The notes: generated by a model not told the origin, from the sequence alone. Positions 33,560-47,400 are shown, numbered from the stretch's first letter. The stretch: 64,000 bases of DNA from Membranipora membranacea (GCA_914767715.1 OU612067.1:11036001-11100000), one strand, 5' to 3'. A program made the numbers and translations.

Positions 33560-36330
33560 TTGGTTCACAACTTTGCGACTTAATTTTTTTTCTCATTTTT
33601 TTGGGTATTCTGTAAAGCATTCTCAGCAAATGAGTATTATCCAAAATAAATTTCATATATATATATATATAGGATACTGGCGCTAGGAATATAGACCTTT
33701 AGAATAGACTGTTAGTAATATGAAACTCTATCAGCTAACATTACACAGATAACTCAATGAACATCCAGTGTAATGGATTGAATTCCGAACGAAGGCAACG
33801 CAAAAAGAGCTATACTTGACTTAAGTCTATCTGGACAAAACTCGTCTAGATTAATCTATACATCAGTAGAATGGTATCAGGCCTCACGAAAAACAAGTAA
33901 CCCTGTGACCCTTACACACTGAACATAACCATGCAATGTTGATGCATCTGAAAGGAGTTCAAATAGTGAATCCCCACCGTAGTACCATTATTAACCCATT
34001 ATGTTTTTGAGATGGCAATTGGTCATTGGCGCGCTTGCTATTCACTGCCAAGCGATTGGCGACACAGTGGTCATGGGTTAAAGTACCACAGGTGGAGCTT
34101 TCAATGTTGATTGTTTCACCATCCTCGGTGCATCTCTCACTATCATTGTAATAACGTAAATAAAACCTAACATTAGTTTTTTATATGATTGCCAGTATAA
34201 CATGGTAAACAGATTTCAAAATTAACAATTAATTTCATTTTCATCAGCAATAGTTTTCTATGCCACCATATGGGTAGGCAATTTGTCGGCTCAGAGCTAA
34301 CACAATAGCCATCATTCAGGCAGCAAAATTTCCTTGATATTTGGAGTTGTCGTAGTGCAGAAAATGAGGCAATAACTCTAAGCCCTAATGTGTTAAATTA
34401 AAAATAAAATAAAATAATGAGTTCATGTAAGTGTAAGGAATTAGAGGCAGAAATGAACCCATCCGGAAGGTATTATTTGTGTCCATGGATTTAACTGAAC
34501 TGAAGGCAGGGTAAAAAAGAGTGTTTACCCCAATGTCTCCATCAATAGATCCCTATTGCGTATGTATCCAACAAATACACAGCAACAGAACTTTCTATTA
34601 TAAATACTTATATGTTTGCAAGTTTTCCCAAGGAAACATCTTGACACTATTGCAGGAAGAATGATCAAACGCTCAGGGTAGTTGAAGCCAGAACATGTGG
34701 TGAACGAAAGTGAAAATTTCCAGGTACACTAATATTTCTCATTCCTTTGAATAACTCATACTCTCATGGATTTCTGAACATTATTCATCCATCAACTCTC
34801 AATTGGATGTCTCTAGTTAGTAGCATCAATTTTGATCTTTTGTGAAGAGACGGTATAAACTGTTGCTCTTCTGATGATTTGTGATAAAGGAATCTGAAGA
34901 CTAGCATAGACTGATGGCATATAGGCTTCAAATGTACTTAAGGTGATTTTGCTGATGCACATTTTGCTTTGATAAGCTCCATCCATGATTAGCATTTGTT
35001 TCCAGTTGCCTCCTATCATTTAGAGTTGGTGAGAATTATATGTATGTATAATAAGTATTGGTTAAAAACCATCAAATCTCTTCCACCTCTGTATGCATGA
35101 ATGCAGTATCTTTTTTTTCATTGGAGCTTGTCTCTGACTTGTTGAAATTGCAACTATCATATTTTTGTTTCATACTATTCTAGCCACGTTTAAATCTGGG
35201 CAAAGCTATGGTTTTCCTTTCATTCCAAATTATGTTACTCTCGAAAACAGTTGCAAATTCACAATTAAATAATGTAATCACTTCAATTGTATATCAACTA
35301 GGAAGTCCGATACTATAATTAAAACTCTGTTCTGACTCTGACCAATATTCTGTTTTTATTGTTTTTAAATCACACACATTTTGAAGAAAAATTAAGCTGA
35401 GAAAGATAGCTTGCAAATGACACAAGTTTTCGATAGTAATTTTACCAATCTAGATAGAAATCAGGATCAGCAAAAACTGATATGTCAAAAGATTGCAAGA
35501 AAGCGTTTTGGGTTTAATATAATAAAAGTTTGGGTCTGATAGTCTGTGTTTGTTCATCTTCGTATTTAACCTTTGAACCTTATACATTGGCTTCGGCATC
35601 TCCCTCATCACTGAAACAAAATGCAAATAAAATAATTAATAAAATAGTCATATCAGAGACTAGCCAATGCGTTGGCTCTGATTGGCTGGTGGGTGAGAAA
35701 GAGCCAATACCAGGTAGGATGGTACTTTCTTATATATATTATGGTGAGTGTTAAATAATTTAGTTTCACTTTCATTATATCTCAATAGGTGCTCTCTGTG
35801 ACCTGGCATTGGTTCTTTTTCTCACCAAAGAGCCAATCATATCTGAGTCAACACATTGGCTATCAGAGACATAATGAATTCAATAATCATTTATAGAGAT
35901 GAATAATATCAAAAAAAATTCCTGGAATTCAAAGGGACATCAGATCAATCAGTTGATACTTCTTGGAATTCCAGGATATGGTGCATTGTGGAATTGTTTT
36001 CTAGGATTTAGATTTCTGTAAGTTAGTAGAAGGTGAAGTTCTCAATGCTCTCAACAATAAGCTCTCAGTTAGTTCTGTTTCTAGAACATTTTCTGTAGAT
36101 ACATGAAGTATTTCAAGTCATTTTATTGAAAGAGACATTCAGTACATTGAGCAGGCATCAAACCGGGCATTTGAGAGGAGCAGACACTATGAAGCAATGA
36201 TGGTCACCATCGATTACTGTAGGCCCAAAACTTAATCAGGTTTTGGGGCATCTACATATTGTAGATGCTAATAATTATATCAGAAGGTTATAACAACTGA
36301 ATAAAGTATGAGAGATGAATAAATAAACTC
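33560..36330. other. intergenic between convergent genes, no gene seen
   Basis: AT-rich DNA with a TA dinucleotide run near 33655-33672 and a hairpin element at 35648-35876 (listed). No open frame here has a domain or a splice model. Confidence 0.55.
35648..35876. mobile_element. hairpin MITE-like element
   Basis: The left arm TATCAGAGACTAGCCAATGC, TTGGCTCTGATTGGCT, GAGAAAGAGCCAATACCAGG mirrors the right arm CCTGGCATTGGTTCTTTTTC, AGCCAATCATATCTGAG, ACATTGGCTATCAGAGACAT. Arms are about 75 bases with a loop of some 80 bases. The repeated CCAAT/ATTGG boxes inside the arms are a result of the palindrome and need not be regulatory. Confidence 0.7.
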
Positions 36331-36338
36331 ATACTCAC

Positions 36339-36363
36339 ATGTTTTTGTTTCCTTTCTTGTCAT
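36339..36363 (-). CDS. orphan lysine-rich mini-exon candidate
   Basis: On the minus strand a 25-base segment between an acceptor (TTTTTAG) and a perfect donor (GTGAGT) would encode DDKKGNKN when entered in phase 1. The composition is the same as the lysine tail of the gene just upstream, whose last exon ends with a stop at 36874. It could be an alternative exon, a relic of a longer gene, or part of a sister copy. No following exon was identified. Confidence 0.3.
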
Positions 36364-36873
36364 CTAAAAACGAAATAAGAAGCGCCGATTAATAGACTTA
36401 CTGATTCAAGCTCACAAGAATGGTGCTATATATTGTTTACGGCACCATCACCATCTATTATAGTGATGTGTTAATAAGCCTGCGGCGGGGTTGTGTAGAA
36501 ATTATTGCTTAACAAATAAACAGCATTACGTAAATACAACCCAAACCCAGAAAAAGTTATTTTTTAGATTAACCTTTAATGACAATCAATTCTATAACTT
36601 CTATCTCATCAAATAACCAGGAGCCATTTTTGAGCGCACAAATTTATTAGAGTAGAAATTCGAGATAAATTTTTTTGTACCATTGGAATGCTCATAAAAC
36701 TGTGAGTAACAATATAGGGACCTAGTGTGCACCTTACCTGCCAAAATTGATTTAAGTTCTGACTTTCAAAAATTTATGGGTCCTGATGGGGTCTTCCCAG
36801 GGTTTATCTCCCCTGCTGAAAGCGGAAGCAAAAGATCTCTCAAATCTTAGAAATCTGTTGAACACAACCTACT

Positions 36874-39800
36874 TTAGTTTTTGTTGTTCTTCTTCTTGTT
36901 GTTGTTCTTCTTGTTCTTGTTGCTGTTCTTGTTGTTGTTCTTGTTGTTGTTCTTCTTGTCCTTCTTGTCCTTCTTGTCCTTTTTGTCCTTTTTGTCCTTC
37001 TTGTCCTTCTTGCCCTTCTTGTCCTTCTTGCCTTTGTTATCTCCGTCTAGAAGAAAAAACTTGTGATTGTTACCCCTAAGCATTTTAAGTTAATTGTTGT
37101 CTTTTCTCAAATTGCACCAAGCAAAAGTATACACAGGAATGGGAGACAACTTGAAAGCAGCAATAAGGACATAGTTAAAAAAGTATGGTTGTTGTGGTTG
37201 CCAAATCTTGTATAATATATATATATGTAATTATATAATTATATAATTCTTTGGGGTAATGACGTCATTAATGAAGCTACCTTCTCCATCATCCTCCTTG
37301 TCATTCTTACCCTTGTTTTTCTTGTTGCCATCCTTTTCCTTCTCTTGCATCTCTTCGCAAAGATTATCAGTATCTATGGAATATACACCATCATCATTGT
37401 CATATATGACTTTGTCATGACACTATTCACTATTATATTCTTATGATACGGGTCTTGGTATGGTTGCTAAGATTGGAGACCGTATTTCTGCACAAGGCCA
37501 GTGTTGAACCACTGACATAACTCACAAACAAACGACATAATGGAAAATATAAGCTAGTAGTGCATTCCCTACAGCTGCGATTACAATTAGGGGTATCAAA
37601 CCACCCACATCACCGCAGCACAACATCAATAACATATAAAGATTACCAGGTTTAACTTTTAAATTACCTAATTCAAAAGCTTCGAGGGCAGATACCAGTT
37701 GGCTGATTGTAGCATTCAATGTATCGACATCGGCGAGGAGAGCAAGATCTTCGGCGCTCTTCAACAATCTGAATAATGATGGAAAAACATGATGAAACTT
37801 TACCAACGATACTACATGTGTCAACTTTTGACAGAAATTGCATCCTGATTCGATTCTAGTTTGGTTCCTTCATCGAAAAGAAATAACCGAAGTCACCTCA
37901 AACTCATTGCAAAATCAATATAGGGTTGCTAACAGACAATGTGTTGAATGAAGACAAGTTCCCAATCATTACTGTTAGGTGACAAACTCAGACGATGTTT
38001 AAAATCAGTAGTAAGTTGTGTAAAGCTGTCTAGGTCTGGGTAAATCAGAGCTATTCATGGTTTTGGTTGACCCTGATGTTTAAGATTGACTTCAAGTAGT
38101 AGTAATAGTATTTTTAAGCATTTTACGGCACTTATTTTTTTCTCATTTGCTATTCACCAGGATCATGGCACTAACTTTGATAAACCACAATATACTGACA
38201 ATGTTGAGTTTTTTATTGCAAGTTAACTACTGCCATTTGGAACTTTTCTGAATTCTGATTTCAAGAAGGGAATGCACTATTTAGATATACATTTATAGGT
38301 TACAATTGAATTAATTAATAAAGTATTTGTATCTGTATTGAACTCACTCACACCCCTTGATTGCTTCGAAAAGTCTGTCCAGTGTGTCCTGATCTGTAAA
38401 AGACAAATAAATTTGAATTTAAAATGTATATGTGTAAACAAAAAATGTATATACAAGATACATATATATATATAAATACTTTTCATTTGGCAGACAAAAT
38501 CATCATATATACAATACATTTAATTGAATTTATACACATACAGGTGACCGTTACTCAACAGGTCTGCAAACAATTTGAAGGAATTCCGACAACATGCATT
38601 TATGAATTTCAAGTCTAAGACATCATCATTTTCATTGTTAGTCTTTATCTTCCATATTTCTTCTTTTATTTATTATTGTTTTGTTTTGGCACACTCGGAA
38701 GAACATCATTTTAATGATGAAGATTGTTTGCCAATAAATTTTTTTTTTAAATCGCTCATAAGTAAAGAAGCTCACCAGTTTCTTCTACAGCCTGTCTTCT
38801 CTTACGAGAGTCTCCTACGGCTGGCGCATCACCACCCTCATCTCCACCAGGTACTACTTCATCCTCTGGCTCTTCCTCCTTAACCATACATACTTCAGAC
38901 ATAACTTCAAAAAAACACATCAATATATCGTCATACAGTGTTATAATATTACACAAAACATAATTTGAACGCCTGAATAAGTAGAATCAATCTGAGCACG
39001 GTGAGATTGAAAGAACTTAAAATATCAGTCCTATTCTTCACCCAATGATTTGAATATTTAATTTAGCCAGAATATAGTGAGTGTCACAAAGTTTTTACAT
39101 TTGTCTTTGAGGCTATTTATATTATCTGAGCATCAAGAATCAAACCTGACTTTCCTTAAAAAGCGTAAATCAATACCATATAAAACGGAATACATCACAC
39201 ATCAGACACGAATTTTCCACATTTAAATTTTTCTAATTCCGTCCAATCAGAGTTGGCTCAAACTCACTGGGCTCGAATTCCTCCAAGGCAGCAAAAACTT
39301 CGGTCACAGCTGAAGGAGAGGCATCACCGTCAGCAAGGGTCTTCAGTCTGCAATTACAAAGATAGATGTGACATTAGTTTTGCATGGATTTCAAGGTTCA
39401 AGTTTTGATAGATATTATGCAACCCAGGAGCTCAACAAGTTATCTAAAATAGATAAGCTTATAGCGCTGGTACAGCACTAGGCTTTGAAACCACATAGAC
39501 AAGCAAAGATGAGAACTGGGGAAATTGCTAACAGTGCCCATCATATTTACCGAGAAGTGCTATAAATTCTTTTTGTGTCAAAATATTGCATAACAACTGC
39601 AGAACAAGCTGCCAGACTATATATAACTTTGGTCGTTCTGTAGTCTTAAATTCACACTCACGAGCTAGGCAAAATTACAAAAATACCTTTCTTTTTAACT
39701 TGTAAAATTCTAATTTAAATTTTTACTATCATTCATCAATTTTTTTTTTCATAGAGAGTCTTTCCGCCAGCTTGACAATATTAGTGATAATTCATTGTAT

Positions 39801-40384
39801 ACCTGTTGATTTAATATGGATTTTGTGCAGGCCAGATAACCACTTCAAACCAGTGAGTATAATTTAAATCAAACTAAATGATGAAAGGAACATAATTAAA
39901 ACTATCACTATTAAGTCTAATTTCAATCAAGATATCAGGGTTGACGCTGCACACAGTGATGGAAAAATAAACATGACTTTCAAAGACTTACGTGCAAGCA
40001 CCAACTTTTTTGAGAAGCTTCCTCAGACCTTTCTGGACCTCATCGAGCTCTGGTTTGTCTGAAAAAAATTTTAAAATCAGCTGTTCAACACAACGAGGTA
40101 GCAAACTGACAATCATGACCACAGAGTTTAAATTTTAAAAAAAAATTAAAAAAATTATACCGAAATTGTTGAATCATTTTCAATTTAACTCCAAAAACAC
40201 TAACTGTTCAATAGGTTTTTATTAAAAATTTGATTGAAGATTAATGTAGAGAATTGAGAAACTAGTTATTAACAAAGAGAAACTCACCCTCTTTGTCACC
40301 GCCTTTCTTTCCGCCTTTTGGTGCTGCTGACACCAGTGCCAGCAGACCGAGTGAGACAACAAGAACGATTAGAGCAGTCTTCAT
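36874..40384 (-). CDS. unrecognised secreted two-module protein with furin-type site and lysine-rich tail
   Basis: Eight exons (40288-40384, 39992-40058, 39268-39347, 38776-38904, 38348-38393, 37668-37768, 37281-37373, 36874-37046) join in phase to 261 aa. Residues 1-20 are a clear signal peptide (MKTALIVLVVSLGLLALVSA). Two modules of exactly 49 residues follow, at about 33-81 (exons 2-3) and 125-173 (exons 5-6). They share LD near the start, L..LAD.D in the middle and ALE.FE at the end. Module 1 is followed by an acidic linker with SRKRRQ (R115-R118, a furin-type site), module 2 by a charged linker. There are only four Cys after the signal: 54, 87, 139 and 179, two per module-plus-linker. 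The tail (about 205-261) is KKDKKD repeats, then Lys/Asn. I do not recognise the family. A processed secreted precursor or a matrix protein are the obvious guesses. Confidence 0.82.
39455..39655 (+). repeat. dispersed repeat R3, copy 2
   Basis: Shares GCTGGTACAGCA, AATATTGCA and AGCTGCCAGACTATATATA with 24955-25155 in the same order. It lies in the intron between exons 2 and 3 of the lysine-rich secreted protein gene. Confidence 0.6.
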
Positions 40385-40460
40385 CTTCTTATTCTTTTGC
40401 TTCTTCTTCTTCTAGTGAGATGCCTGACGATTAAGTGAAGCATTGATTGTTTGAGCCGAG

Positions 40461-40468
40461 CTTTTATA
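40461..40468 (-). promoter_or_regulatory. TATA box of the lysine-rich secreted protein gene
   Basis: The minus strand reads CCTATAAAAGCTCGG, with TATAAAAG at 40461-40468, 77 bases upstream of the ATG at 40384. This fits a start of transcription near 40435 and a short leader. Confidence 0.6.
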
Positions 40469-40479
40469 GGCTTTGTGAG

Positions 40480-43400
40480 TGAGAAAGCGGCATTGCTCAA
40501 ACACTCAAATGTCAATATTATGATTTGTCTTTTAATGTAATTATTACACCCATGTCAAGTGTATTTGATACCCTCTCGAGTGGCTAAGCAAACAAGCAAG
40601 TGGTGAAAGAAGCTGTGTTTGCTTGTTTGTAGAGATTCCTTATAAGTCTGTTATTACGATCATCCCTATGTGGCTCATCCTCTTATGCCTATCTCTTCAA
40701 GGAACGGCTCTCTTGCTAGGGTCTGATGAAGACGAGAGAAGTATTTTTGGTCATCCAAAAAACAAATATTTGCCGATTGTATAACACGTCAATTTACAGG
40801 ACATCAAGAGCAGCGTCACGATGCGTGATGTCTGTGAGAACTATTGCTCTACATCTTTTTCCATTGATTGCTGGATAGCTCCGAATCTGATCTCTTGGCA
40901 TAACATGCTTTGTGTGTGTGTGTTTGGAGTGCCTCAACTAACTTTCAATGGACCTGCGCCGTTTAATTTTTTACTGATAGGCTGATATGGGCATCAATAT
41001 TGTATAAGAAACCCAGCCTTGCTCTAATTCAGACTCAAGCTTTAACTACCATAAACACATACTAAATTGTCTATCAAAGAGCAAAAGCTTTTGCGCATTG
41101 TGCTTTGCCAAGTTTATCATTTAACTTCATCTATATTGTTAGTTACACTGCCTGATCTTTTTATCGCCATGACACATGGTATTACGAGAAATAAGTGCCT
41201 ATGTGCCAGTCTATAAATTGGGACAACTATATTCTGTGTATGAGGCAAAATATGGCTATCATGCAAAGTGGCAACATTAGGTAGTCATCTTTTATCCGAG
41301 CGAGCTACCCTACAAGATAAAAACTAATTAAAAATGTTAGAGAAGGTTTCACTGCTAGACGTGTGCAGGAAAGTTGTGATTATTGGCAGTGCTAGATTGT
41401 CAAGTCCCTGTTCATGGTGATTGGGATTCTCGTTAAATTTACGAACTCTCCCTGTTCACATGTATACAATTATACCTTCTTATTTCGAAATAGCTGCAGT
41501 GCCGAGGATTTTTCTACAGAAGATAAGTTTTTTTTTTTATATGTGTACACATTTTGGAATTTCCAACACATCAAACCAGCCAAAAAAGTAACTCCCGTAT
41601 ACAATATTTACAAATAACTAGGAAATTATTTTCCGTTGCCCTCTTGGCGGTCATCAATAATAACCAATCTACACTACATTCAGCCAACAGGATATATAGC
41701 TTACTGTAGAAAAGTTTGGGCACCCCTGGCCTAGAACTACGACTCCAATTTGAAATGCCTAGTTAAGAGATAACATCTACACACTAGCCGTATTTTATCA
41801 GGGCAATAGAAAAATATTGCCATACATTGTCAGGACCGATGAGGATCTGATATGAAACTGCAGATTTTAAGCAAATAATAAAATTCACAAGTTTTACAGA
41901 TTTTTATTCATTGGTAGCTAAAATTTGATTAATGTGACACAATCATTACTGTTCACATAAATACTACAATGGCAATGAGAAGGGCTGCTCAACTTGAGTT
42001 GCCCTAATAACCAAATTATGTAGTTTGGAAATTTTATAAAGTAAGGTAAGGATGCAATTAATTAATTTTAAAAATTTCATGCAGTAATAATTTAAAATCT
42101 GTTGTTTAAGGCTGATAATTAAAATTCGAAACAAAAAACTTATCTGATGTAGCGTTGTCATGTTTTGTTTTGTGGTTACAAATAAAGAAGTCGCTTGACA
42201 AGGCTATATCTATTGAGTTTTGGTCTATTACATAACCAACAGGAGATGGCCCTCATATTTCACCCGGAACTGAGGAATGCTCACATTTTCACGTTTTCCA
42301 TCCACAGGTGACCGACATGTGTGAGCGTTACTCTAGCCCTGCTCGTCAGTAGGGCCACTCAACAAGTTAGTACATACAGTAATATCAAAAGTAAACATAG
42401 ACTTCTCAGGATTTGAGTACTACGACCTAAACATGTTTGTATGTAAATAAAACTTGAGATCAATTTTTAAGCGGTGTTTTGCTAAAGATACTAACCAATT
42501 ATTAGCATAGCTGTGTGTTGTATGTAGGCCAGGGTTTGGCTTATGAATTCAAGGCCACAGTTTTGAGTTTGTGCCAAACAAACGTAAACCTTTGATGGAT
42601 TATAGGTTAAGATATAATATGACTTCAAATCAAAGCAAAATGCTTGGTCAGGAGGCGAGAAAGGAAATTTGACTCAAATCTGCTTATATAAGATTATATA
42701 TATATATATATATATATATTGCATAGGCTTATATAAGATTTTATGTATCTATTAAGAACAGAGAAAATAATACCTAAGTCCGTTACTCCGATTGGGTTGC
42801 GCAACGATATTATGGTTACTCCAAAATATTATGGAAGTAACCCCTAGACGCATTCAAACTTTAATTTCATTAACCTTTCAGTGAATATAAAGGTCAACTT
42901 GCGCTAGTATACAATATTTGTTATATTTATTGACTCAGATAACAATAAATAATGTTAATAATTAATTTTGTATGACATAATTTCATCTTCCCCAATGCAA
43001 TGGGCTCATCTGTTGGACATAATTCTAAATTGATTTTGTCATCAAAACGGCTTCATTCATCTCAAATTCTAACAAATTTTTCTTTTGCCAGAAATCAATT
43101 TGCCGAACTACTTGCTGGCCGAATGGCAATCATATCATATTGGCTCACCAGGGAGTAGGGGTTGTGGCGTTAAGTCCAGAGCAGGGGACTTATTTAATTT
43201 ATATATTTTTGACAATTGGCCTACTGGTCAAAATTGTTGCACATGTGTCCATCTCTAAATCTAAATCTTGTTAGGCCATCAAACGAAAGGCCAGATAGGA
43301 AAGTGCGGAGCGTGATATTGTTGAACTCATAAAATGAAGATAGTCCTCTGTGTTCATACAGTGTACATCCTACCACATCAGACATAGAAAATTGAATGAA

Positions 43401-44440
43401 AGCATGCAGCAGGCAATGCAAGTCTGAAACAGCTTTTATGTGAGATTTGTGTAGCAAAAAAGTGACCGATGGGATCAGGAACGAATGTATATTCTAATAT
43501 TTTGGGTAATGATATGTGAGTGACTTTAAATGCCATGACAAAATAAACTAGCGTACCATTTTTGCAGACCTGCAGATAGCATCAAATTTTTTGACGTATG
43601 TGCACACTTTATACATGGCTTAGATAGGATTTCAGGTTTCCCGAGCTCATGCTTGTCTGTTACGTTAACAACTAGCATTTCGGACTACTACAGCTTCACT
43701 TAGTAGACTGTTTCATTGCTGGGCTTCACTGTGATATTGATGCCGGGAGAATGCTCAAGTTCTTATTCTGTGGCTTCCTAAGACCAGTAATTCAGATTTG
43801 ATCACCACTATAAATCCATTATTAATCCGCTCATAACAAATAAAAAAAATCATACCAAGGGCCGCAATGCTTACCGGTCAGATCGGTTACCCCAAAATAT
43901 TATGAAATTAAATCATTGACGCAAACAGTTCAGCTTCACAAATCACTGCCAAATTTAATAAAGCGAATTTGCAGTATCAAATATTAATCAACGTGAATGT
44001 TTACCAAAATCATTATGTTGTGGGTCACTCTGGTAGAAAACAGTAAGTTAGGCAGCTAGCTCGAACAACACCTGTTACCTATCGAAGTTAGATTGTGAAT
44101 TGAAAAAAAAATCATCTGCAAAATTTGTAACACACTATTCTTCTTCATACAGTATTGAATGGTCGGAGCAACTGAAAAGCGAACAATTTGCAGCTAAACC
44201 CAACCTTTTTTGCAGACCTTAATATCCCATCATATTTATCACAAATTACATAACCATGACTGAGAGAATTCGGAATCATGTTTGTCATTGTTCTCACTGA
44301 TACCCATGTTAAAATAACTTTTGTCGCAACAGGCAATAACAACTGTCTGTTAGTTGACTGGATGTTGCTATGAGATAGAGAGCACACTTGAATGTAACCA
44401 GGTACTTCCCTCTAGCAGATATCAGGTTGGATTAATAGAT
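40480..44440. other. intergenic, no gene seen
   Basis: No open frame with a domain or splice model. An (AT)n run lies at about 42693-42719. The text is otherwise unremarkable AT-rich DNA. Confidence 0.55.
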
Positions 44441-44460
44441 AGATGGATAGGTGTGAAGGC

Positions 44461-47400
44461 TCAAGATCCGAGCATTTTTATTTTCTGAGGTTGACTTGAA
44501 GTCATAACAGTCGCCAAAAACACCATCACCAACAAGAATAAAAACGTCAAATCATAGCCAAACTTGTCAGCTATAGAGCCAACAACAGAACCAAACATGA
44601 GCTTGCCGAGTATTTCGCTTGTGGCTAACATTGTATAGTGTGTCATCTGTATAGTTTTTGGTGCATTCTGGGATAGATGCATCATCCAAGAAAATGTGAG
44701 TATGCTGGAAACTCCAGAGAGGAAAAGCTGACTGCAGCATAATATCAATAGTATATCTACAAAATGAACTTAAGTTTATTAGGTGATCAGATTGCATATC
44801 TACAATTGGGTAAAGACTCTCCACGTTCTTAGGCTAAATTAACATGAAGGTCAGAAGTGTGTGGCAGTGAGGATACTACTTGGATTTAATGAGTAGATAA
44901 GGTTAGAAAGGCATGCATTTGTCTAATTACTGGATGGACACACTGCAGGTTAACATGGGCCATGTGCCGCCACAGTGGCACCGCCAACGCGGCCGTGTGA
45001 CAAGGCTATTAGGCTAGGAAATTAGAGTGAAATGTTATCCCCTCACGAAATACTTCAGGTAAAAATATTTGTATAAGATACAAAATCATAAATTCTATAC
45101 AACTTCCATGGGTATCAGAGACTTGGTGTAGAGGTTTTAATTTTAGTTAGCATCCTCAACCTAAGTGGTGCACGCAACGAGAAAAAGGGATATCCAAAAG
45201 TGTCAAAATTGGTGTAGAGCCAAAAAAAGCATACTTTAGCCTGAGTGCGATGGAGGTGGATTTTTGGAGAGGTGTTTACAAACCGACTCCTACCTAATTT
45301 ATTCCTCTGGAGTGGCTCCTCTGACTGGTCAGGTTGCACCAGCTGATACATGACCAGTCAGAGGAGCAGCTCAATACTCTGACAATGAGACCAACTGGAT
45401 CAAGTTTACTCCACCAGACTAACCTGTTTTATAAGATAATAGAGCATCAGATAGAATGGAGCTAACAGTCATCGCTGCGATCAGCACCATTATAAATAAC
45501 CTCAGCAGATTCAATAAATGGCTACACCGTGATACGGAATATCTGTAAACATAACATGTAAAACAACTCATAAGCCAAACGAAGTTAGGAATATTATTAT
45601 TATGGTATGTCAACTTGATGGTGAAACTACTTTCTTGTGAAACATGTGTTATAATCCTCAATTTGATTCCATTGGGAATATCAGTGAGTATCCCACAATG
45701 CAATTTTCTGGCAATTCCAGTTAGATAAGGTCAATGTTCTCATATTTAGATTGACCTGACCTACCAATGCCAGGTTAGATTTGATAGTGGGAATGTATAT
45801 TTTCTGATTGCGCTGTCTGGTCAGATGGCCGAGACAGTAGACTGCTCTTTTGTTTGTCAACATTCGGGTCAGCAGTAAAAATCTGGCAGTCAGGGATGGC
45901 ATAGTTAAGTTTGATCCAATTTGTATGAATACTGAGTTGCCTTCCCTCTAAAGAGGCTTCTCAGTAAAGAGGGAACAACTCAGCATGCAGGCAGACTAGC
46001 TCGAAACTTGGTCTCGGAAAAACACTATCAGCTATCGGCAAACTTACACATAATTAACATTACACTTACTTTTTGAGTAAAGCACCACCTAGTAGAGATC
46101 CAGCTATGGTAGTAAAGGAGCCCATAATCCCCGTATAAAAAGCTACTCGTGTGTTGGACGTTCCGGCGTCAACCAGATACAGTGGTAATATAGAGATGGT
46201 GCCATTTTCTCCTGAAATCAATCCAAATGATTTACAATATGCAGACCAGTCTTAGCTCTCAGGCTTTGAACAATTGTCTGAGGGTAACCTTCATCTCAGC
46301 AGTCCCTTCATACAGTGGGAGTTGAGTTCAGCCAAAATAAATCTGTTGAAGTAACATCTATATAATAAATGGGTCAGTTATTGGCAGCAAGTTGTAAGTA
46401 AGGGTACATAACTCCAAATTTTTCGAGGTTCACAATAATATAGACCACTGCACTGCAAAGCTCAACAGTTCAAAATCTCACCACACTTATACAAAGCTGT
46501 GTATATGATCATCCAGGGCGTACCCTCAACTCTAAAAGCTTCAGTTAAAGATGATAAATATGATGATTCTTTATTATCGCCCATCTGCTTTTCTTTCTTC
46601 TTTTTAGTCTGAGGTGGGTTACCAGACTTTGTAGATGTTTGCATTGCGCCGATATCTAGGCTGCACACGGCAAAAAGTGCAGATAGGTAAAAGAATGACA
46701 TGATAAGGTAGACGACTCCGCTCCCAAAAGTATTATATAACATCATATAGGATCCTCCTAAAACAAGACAAGCAACAAGTTAGTTAAAGTGCTCAAACTT
46801 TGCCAAGGTAGCCGATGGTGCATTCCATGCACACTGATGACGCGATATACTATTGCATGTTTATCTCTGATCGATAGAGAGTGAAATAATTCACTTAGCA
46901 TGAGTACCATCAGAGGGAAATCGGTGTGACGACCCGAGTTCAATTTTATAAATTAGGGGCCGGTACATGTTAGGTACTCATACTTAATTGACCCTAACAA
47001 TCAGAGATACACATGATAATAGTGTAGTCTCGATGTCAATGTGCATTCCATGTTCGGCCATACCCTAACCAATGATCAGGTTGATACTGGAATGCCATTA
47101 ACAGCGACCAGGGCAGTTAGCATCAAATATTTTGCAAGTAATGCCAGAAATATCACCATCTTGACAAGCTTACATCCAGCCTTTTTCATCCAAAAGCCAT
47201 CCAATAAAGCAATGTTACAGATATTTTACTTAAATATTGAAGGTCATTGAAACTTCCTATCCAAATAGAACCTGATTGGTGGATCAGACTCAAAACAAAA
47301 ATACCTTCAAGTACTTGCAGTAAGTAATTGTCACCTAGACCACAGCTGTGACCTATACCAATGCATTTTATTAGCATTTTCTTGGCTTTACCTAAAGTAA

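Noticed and set aside
36786-37079. Plus-strand frames rich in Cys/Ser or Leu/Phe opposite the lysine tail
   Set aside because: They are the antisense reading of the AAG/AAC-rich last exon of the minus-strand gene, which has a complete splice model.
47040-47240. Minus-strand frame with NIALLDGFWMKKAGCKLV and a hydrophobic run, inside an MFSD3 intron
   Set aside because: Protein-like, but the MFSD3 phases close without it, there is a stop soon after, and no clear splice sites; possibly an element remnant, not called.
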